Made by a program: the position numbers and the translations under genes
Assembly (NCBI GenBank): GCA_903933115.1
Contig: CAIZIT010000086.1
Location: 1 to 50,969, forward strand
Origin: an uncultured Burkholderiales bacterium
GTDB lineage: Bacteria; Pseudomonadota; Gammaproteobacteria; Burkholderiales; Burkholderiaceae_C
Direction: 5' to 3'
DNA length: 50,969 bases
The notes under the pieces: generated by a model
What the model was told of the DNA's origin: nothing
What the model saw: only the letters and a program-made list of their open reading frames with translations
Databases searched by the model: none
Shown here: piece by piece, positions 46,757 to 50,969 of the stretch
Numbering within the stretch: position 1 is the first letter of the stretch
Layout: each line of letters opens with the position of its first letter

Positions 46757-47302
46757 ATGCGCATCCCTGCTTGGACACCCGAACTCAAACCCCAACCTCA
46801 AGAACTCGTGGAGGCCATCAAGGCCAGACGTGGAGGCGACTTCATCAATTTGGACTTGACCCTTTTGTGGAGCGAGCCAGTTGCCAAAGGATGGAACACC
46901 TTCTTGAAGGAGGTTCGCACCGGCCTGGGCACGAGTCGCAAACTCAGAGAGATTGGCATTTGCACAGTTGCCCTTTTGACAGGCGCACATTACGAGTACA
47001 AACACCACGCACCTGACTTCTTGAAAGCGGGGGGCACGCAAGAAGAACTCGATGCCTTGGACCGAGTGGTGGCCAAGGATGCCAGAAAAGGTGTCTCAGA
47101 CCCTAGCCTAGACGCCACGATGAGTTTGGTCATTCAGTATGCAGCCCAATTGACCCAAGACGTCAAAATTGAGGACAGCCTGTTTGAGCAAATGAAGGCG
47201 ACGTTTGACACCACTGAAATCGTTGAACTCACCACAGCCATTGCCACCTACAACATGGTGGCTCGCGTGTTGATGGCGCTCGAGGTCAACCCAGAGACCT
47301 GA
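46757..47302 (+). CDS. Carboxymuconolactone decarboxylase (CMD)-family protein
   Basis: This 181-residue all-helical protein belongs to the CMD/AhpD-like superfamily. The core LREIGICTVALLTGAHYEYKHH in two parts carries the conserved Glu/His pattern. The CxxC pair found in the peroxidase-type AhpD branch is absent, so it resembles the decarboxylase-like branch. Substrate is not predictable. Such genes often accompany Bug-type tricarboxylate receptors in Burkholderiales; one lies convergently next door. A bidirectional terminator separates them. Confidence 0.8.
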   Translation: MRIPAWTPELKPQPQELVEAIKARRGGDFINLDLTLLWSEPVAKGWNTFLKEVRTGLGTSRKLREIGICTVALLTGAHYEYKHHAPDFLKAGGTQEELDALDRVVAKDARKGVSDPSLDATMSLVIQYAAQLTQDVKIEDSLFEQMKATFDTTEIVELTTAIATYNMVARVLMALEVNPET

Positions 47303-47377
47303 AGGACAGTGAGAGGACAAGTGGCTTTGATTCGCATTCATCGTATTCATCGCCTTTAAGCGACCCTCGACACCATC

Positions 47378-47410
47378 AAAAAAGGGCAGTTGCTTTGAAC
47401 TGCCCTTTTT
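47378..47410. terminator. Bidirectional terminator between the CMD gene and the Bug receptor
   Basis: GGGCAGTT and AACTGCCC form an 8-bp stem with a 6-nt loop, flanked by an A-run on the left (47378-47383) and a T-run on the right (47406-47410). It can therefore serve both convergent genes. Confidence 0.9.
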
Positions 47411-47460
47411 CTTGACTGGACTTCAAAGTCCCTGTGAACAAACAATAAGTAAGTTGGCGA

Positions 47461-48468
47461 TCAATCCGCCTTGATGTTGTTGTCCTTCACCACCTTCGAC
47501 CAAATGTCCATTTGGTTGTCGATGAAGACCCTTGCACGCTCCACGCTGCCACCCGCGATGTCAATGCCTTGAGCGTCGAGTTTGGCCGCGATCTCGGGAT
47601 TTTTCAAAGCCTTGTTGAGCTCTTCATTCATCTTCTTGACAATGTCAGGTGGTGTTTTTGAAGAAGCAAGCACCGCCCACCAAGCGGGGGCCTCAAAGCC
47701 AGGAAATCCACTTTCAGCAATGGTGGGCACATCGGGCAAGTCTTGTGCTCTCTTGGAACTCGTGACCGCCAAGGGACGCATTCTTTTGCTGTCAATGTGG
47801 GGCTTGGTCACAAACACAGAACCAATGGACAAAGGCACGTGACCTGCGATGGCATCGTTCATCAAGGGGCCACCTCCTTTGTAAGGGATGTGGTTGAAGA
47901 CGACTTGCGCGTTCTTGCCCAACAAAGACATGGCCAAATGACCTAAACTGCCATTGCCAATCGTGCCGTAGCTGACGTTTTTCTTGGCCTTTGCGGCATT
48001 CATGACGTCGGCGAATGTTTTGAATTCAGAGTTCACATTGGAAGCAATCACCATGGGAGAGGTCCCCACCAGCACCAATGGGATCAAGTCTTTTTTACTG
48101 TCATAAGGCAAGGAAGGGATCAAACTCGGATTGACACCATGCGTGTCAAAGACCACTGCAAAAGTGTAGCCATCTGCGGGTGCATTGATCACCTGTGCGG
48201 TACCCAAAGTGCCTGAAGCCCCGCCTTTGTTTTCGACGATGACCGACTGACCCAATTGTTGGCCCAAGGGCTGAGCCAAAATTCGAGCCACTTGATCGAC
48301 TGAACCGCCTGGAGGGAAAACCGCCACCAATTTAATGGGCTGCTTGCTGGGCCAAGCTTGGGCCAAGGCCTCAGAACCCACGCCAAGCACCGCACAAAGC
48401 AACACCATGCTCCCAAGAACTTGACGAGTGGCAAGATGAAACCTTGCGAAATTTGATTTTTTCAACAT
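47461..48468 (-). CDS. Bug/TctC-family periplasmic solute receptor
   Basis: This 335-residue periplasmic binding protein is of the tripartite tricarboxylate transporter (TTT) type. It begins with a signal peptide of about 44 residues ending GSEALAQA before WPSKQPIK. The mature part has IKLVAVFPPGGSVDQVAR, the VENKGGASGTLG ligand loop and YKGGGPLMNDAIAGHV, all typical Bug segments. The start at ATG 48468 is chosen for AAGGA about 6 nt upstream and its signal peptide; the frame extends 17 codons further. No tctA/tctB membrane genes are adjacent, so it is an orphan receptor, as is common in Burkholderiales. The ligand is unknown. Confidence 0.9.
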   Translation of the reverse strand: MLKKSNFARFHLATRQVLGSMVLLCAVLGVGSEALAQAWPSKQPIKLVAVFPPGGSVDQVARILAQPLGQQLGQSVIVENKGGASGTLGTAQVINAPADGYTFAVVFDTHGVNPSLIPSLPYDSKKDLIPLVLVGTSPMVIASNVNSEFKTFADVMNAAKAKKNVSYGTIGNGSLGHLAMSLLGKNAQVVFNHIPYKGGGPLMNDAIAGHVPLSIGSVFVTKPHIDSKRMRPLAVTSSKRAQDLPDVPTIAESGFPGFEAPAWWAVLASSKTPPDIVKKMNEELNKALKNPEIAAKLDAQGIDIAGGSVERARVFIDNQMDIWSKVVKDNNIKAD

Positions 48469-48600
48469 ATGTCCTTCAACTTCAATGTTTGATGTTTGCA
48501 AGCCCCTATTGTGCACCACTCCAGCGTTTTAGGGACTTTCCAAAGAACAAGGCCAAGGGCATCAAGGTGAGATCAAAGACCAGGTTGAACATCAGAGGGC

Positions 48601-48650
48601 CTGAAATGGCATGAAATGGCATGAAAGGGTAAGAAAGGGTAATAAATGGC
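48601..48650. repeat. Degenerate 10-bp tandem repeat, five copies
   Basis: CTGAAATGGC, ATGAAATGGC, ATGAAAGGGT, AAGAAAGGGT and AATAAATGGC run head to tail with an exact 10-bp period in the divergent gap between the Bug receptor and the Nudix-MBL gene. Function is unknown. Confidence 0.75.
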
Positions 48651-48727
48651 TAGACCAGCTAGTCCTCTGCTCCTCATTGACGTATGTTTTTCGCTAGAGG
48701 TGTCATCTCCCACTCATGAATCTTTTC

Positions 48728-48775
48728 CACTTCATGTAACGTTACGTGACGCGACGTGAAGTGCCGTAACGTCAG
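48728..48775. repeat. GTAACG-type 10-bp repeats with an inverted repeat
   Basis: GTAACGTTAC (a perfect palindrome, 48736-48745), GTGACGCGAC, GTGAAGTGCC and GTAACGTCAG follow at a 10-bp period. An outer inverted repeat CACTTCA / TGAAGTG (48728-48734 and 48757-48763) frames the first copies. It lies about 80-125 bp upstream of the Nudix-MBL start, so it could be a regulator-binding site. The rest of the 48469-48852 gap has no gene. Confidence 0.6.
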
Positions 48776-48852
48776 ATCACATGACGCCAAGCTCGTCCAG
48801 TCTTTTGAGCCCTCTAAGCACTCAGCCCCATATTTTCAGCATAATACAACGC

Positions 48853-50601
48853 ATGAGCAGAACCCTTCACCACCTCTACCCCCCCGTCGTCAATGCCAAG
48901 GCCCTAAAGGCCTCCACCTTGATATGGGCTCGCACCCGCTTGAAGGACGGACAGCCCGAGAGCCTTGAAGTCCTCTTGACCCAAAGGTCAGAGCAAGCCA
49001 GCTTTGCACCCAGCGCCTATGTGTTTCCAGGTGGAAAAATCGACGCCAAGGATGAAATTCATGCACAGCATTACTTGAGTTTGCACCCCGCTTGCACACT
49101 CAGTCTTCAGCAAGCCACTCAGGTGTGTACAGCCCTCAGGGAGAGCTTTGAGGAGTTGGGGATGGTGGTGGTGCTCGACCCAGAGGGCCAAGCTCTGGAC
49201 GTGTCGCAACTTCAATCCCTCAAGCGTTCAGAAGATCTCTACGATCAACTGCTGGCCCATCAATGGACCTTGAATTTGGACAGCCCCCACCTGCTTTGCC
49301 ATTGGATCACAGACCGCGACCACCCACAACGCTTTGATGTCCCCTTTTGGGTGATTGAATGCCCCAAGGATTTGCATCCCGTTGCCGATGAACATGAGCA
49401 ATTTGACCCCCTTTGGCTGAGCCCCAAAGAAGCATTGGCGCGCCACCATGCAGATCAATTGCACATGATTTATCCCACCATCAAAACTCTCGAAAGACTA
49501 CTGGACCTTCAAAGTGCACAAGCCCTCATGCAGGCCACCAACAAGAATGCACCTTGGTTTTCCAGCTGTGCAAGAGGCGGCTTTCTTGGGGGCAAGAAGC
49601 ATCGCTACATGGAGCATGAAAGTCCTTATGGAGAGCTCGCCTTGGTCTGCCCTGAGGGACAAGTTGGTCATCATCTGGACTGGCAAAGCGAACACCCCGT
49701 TCAACTGCTTAAAAATGTAGCGCGTTTGACCTGTCCCAACCCAGGCCTCATGACAGGACCAGGCACGAACACCTATATCGTTGGCACACGTGACAGTGGC
49801 TTCATCGTGATCGACCCAGGCCCCGCCTTGCCGGAGCACCTTGAGAGACTCCACCGTGCAACCCATGGTGATATACGGTACATCATTTGTACCCACTCTC
49901 ATGCCGACCATTCACCTGGCGCCGAACCTCTCAAAGCCATGTGCAAGGGCACTCCAGTCTCCATTTGGGGGCTGCCCTCAGCCCCCACGGCCAGGACCAA
50001 CAGCTTCTTCAAACCCGATCACATTTGCGAAGACCAACAGCGCTTTGTCTTGAGCAGCGCATCAAGCGACATCCTCCACACCCTCAGAGTGGTCTACACC
50101 CCAGGACATGCCGCGAACCACATTTGCTTGGTGCTTGAAGAGGAGGGTCTACTCTTCAGTGGCGACCACATTTTGAATGGCAGCACGACAGTGGTGGATC
50201 CGCCCGATGGAAACATGAACGCCTACATGACATCTTTGGATCTTTTGCGAACCCTTTGTGTCAACGGAAAAATTGAATTCATCTTGCCCGCACATGGCCA
50301 TGTGCTTGGCAACACCTTTGGCGCGGCCTTTGACCCCGTTGACTTGATCGATCGTTTGATGGCTCATCGTCTCAAGCGAGAGGCCAAAATCAAATCGGTG
50401 ATCCTCAAAGACCCACAAGGCGACCTCAGCACTTGGGTCAAAGAGGCCTATGACGATGTACCCCAAAGGGTATGGCCAGCGGCCAAAAGATCCCTCAGTG
50501 CTCATGTGGAAAGGCTGGTGGAGATGGGCTTGGGGTTTGAGTTGTCTGAAGGAGCCAAAGCGCAAATGCGTCAAACCTTCAGTTTGAATGCAGAGCATTG
50601 A
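48853..50601 (+). CDS. Nudix hydrolase / metallo-beta-lactamase fusion protein
   Basis: This is a 582-residue two-domain protein. The N-terminal half is Nudix-like: VFPGGK at 57-62 and RESFEELG at 96-103 form a Nudix box stretched by about 20 extra residues between them, resembling NUDT7/NUDT19-type CoA-diphosphatases. The C-terminal half, from about 290, is a LACTB2-like metallo-beta-lactamase domain: TGPGTNTYIVG, the zinc motif HSHADH at 348-353, YTPGHAANH, and SGDHIL, followed by a helical winged-type end. The start ATG 48853 gives MSRTLHHLYPPV; the upstream frame is unconserved. The fusion is known in betaproteobacteria, but its substrate is not established. It is transcribed alone, followed by convergent rnpB. 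Confidence 0.85.
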   Translation: MSRTLHHLYPPVVNAKALKASTLIWARTRLKDGQPESLEVLLTQRSEQASFAPSAYVFPGGKIDAKDEIHAQHYLSLHPACTLSLQQATQVCTALRESFEELGMVVVLDPEGQALDVSQLQSLKRSEDLYDQLLAHQWTLNLDSPHLLCHWITDRDHPQRFDVPFWVIECPKDLHPVADEHEQFDPLWLSPKEALARHHADQLHMIYPTIKTLERLLDLQSAQALMQATNKNAPWFSSCARGGFLGGKKHRYMEHESPYGELALVCPEGQVGHHLDWQSEHPVQLLKNVARLTCPNPGLMTGPGTNTYIVGTRDSGFIVIDPGPALPEHLERLHRATHGDIRYIICTHSHADHSPGAEPLKAMCKGTPVSIWGLPSAPTARTNSFFKPDHICEDQQRFVLSSASSDILHTLRVVYTPGHAANHICLVLEEEGLLFSGDHILNGSTTVVDPPDGNMNAYMTSLDLLRTLCVNGKIEFILPAHGHVLGNTFGAAFDPVDLIDRLMAHRLKREAKIKSVILKDPQGDLSTWVKEAYDDVPQRVWPAAKRSLSAHVERLVEMGLGFELSEGAKAQMRQTFSLNAEH

Positions 50602-50616
50602 GCAGCGCATCAAAGT

Positions 50617-50969
50617 GTGAAGTTTGCCGATACGCCGGATTCTGTGCACAAAGCCTAAGCTTTGCGTGACCGTCATTAATCTGGGCCAAGGGTCACCCAC
50701 TTGGCTCGGTGCTACCTACCCGCCTACAGCACTTGCGGAACCACAAGCAAGTCGTTCGAGAACGCCTTTGTAAGCCTACTTGGTATTGCTGCGCGAAGAG
50801 ATTGCCCGTTTCACCCGCCAGGTGTGAACACCTGGCGACTCGTCTCTGTTGCTCTGATCCTCACCTCACGGTGGAGAGGTGTTACCTCCTTCGCTGTCCT
50901 ATGCAGTCCGGACGTTCCTCCAGCGCAGTGTTTCCACTCTCGCGCCAGCGACGGCCTAGCAAACTTCAC
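50617..50969 (-). ncRNA. rnpB: RNase P RNA, bacterial type A
   Basis: This is the catalytic RNA of RNase P, which matures tRNA 5' ends. On the minus strand the 5' end GTGAAGTTTGC pairs with the 3' end GCAAACTTCAC (P1), so the roughly 353-nt gene is essentially complete at the window edge. The conserved 5' core reads GGAGGAACGTCCGGAC, with the usual AAAG changed to AACG. The 3' core CAGATTAATGACGGTCACGC and the tail ending AGAATCCGGCGTATCGG match the family. ACAGAG, GGTAGGTAGCACC and GGTGAAACGGGCAA are also recognisable. No tRNA gene is adjacent within the window. Confidence 0.95.

Overview
This window is chromosomal DNA from a betaproteobacterium, most likely a Comamonadaceae-like member of Burkholderiales. 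The evidence is the gene content and order: a lysine/alanine-rich histone H1-like gene beside nrdB, the run kinase / DUF3426 / prmA / accC / accB / tlpA, mpl near aroG and tldD, an RNB ribonuclease beside tonB and mtgA, dapF-DUF484-xerC, and a Bug-type tricarboxylate receptor. By eye the base composition is a little over half GC, and coding is dense with many 4-nt ATGA overlaps. I see no phage, insertion sequence, CRISPR array or tRNA gene.

Layout. 1-1350 (+): the 3' part of nrdB and a histone H1-like gene whose canonical start is out of frame with its body. 1398-7088 (-): a PfkB-family kinase, a DUF3426 protein, prmA, accC, accB and a TlpA-like thioredoxin. 7254-9487: a hypothetical gene and divergent mpl (+). 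9565-14142 (-): aroG with a phenylalanine-rich leader peptide and attenuator, then tldD and rodA. 14232-19071 (+): an RNB ribonuclease, tonB, mtgA and ruvC. 19211-38873 (-): lpxC and the complete dcw cell-wall/division cluster, transcribed as mraZ-rsmH-ftsL-ftsI-murE-murF-mraY-murD-ftsW-murG-murC-ddl-ftsQ-ftsA-ftsZ. 39397-46446 (-): dksA with a very long basic tail, a His-rich CobW-type GTPase, rlmI, xerC, a DUF484 gene and dapF. 46757-50601: a CMD-family gene (+), a Bug solute receptor (-) and a Nudix/metallo-beta-lactamase fusion (+). 50617-50969 (-): the RNase P RNA gene, essentially complete at the window edge.

The genes form a growth and envelope core. aroG feeds aromatic amino acids, accBC feeds fatty acid and lipid A precursors, lpxC commits to lipid A, dapF and mpl supply and recycle peptidoglycan precursors, and the dcw cluster builds and inserts peptidoglycan at the septum.

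The most notable signals are regulatory or structural. A classical Phe attenuator precedes aroG: a 23-codon leader peptide with six Phe codons and mutually exclusive hairpins at the right spacing. Four 10-bp-spaced MraZ-type boxes overlap the mraZ promoter. A perfect A_AAA_AAC slippery heptamer sits exactly where the histone-like gene changes frame. Low-complexity expansions occur in MurD, DksA and the RNB ribonuclease. Degenerate short tandem arrays, often with a 10-bp period, fill several intergenic gaps.
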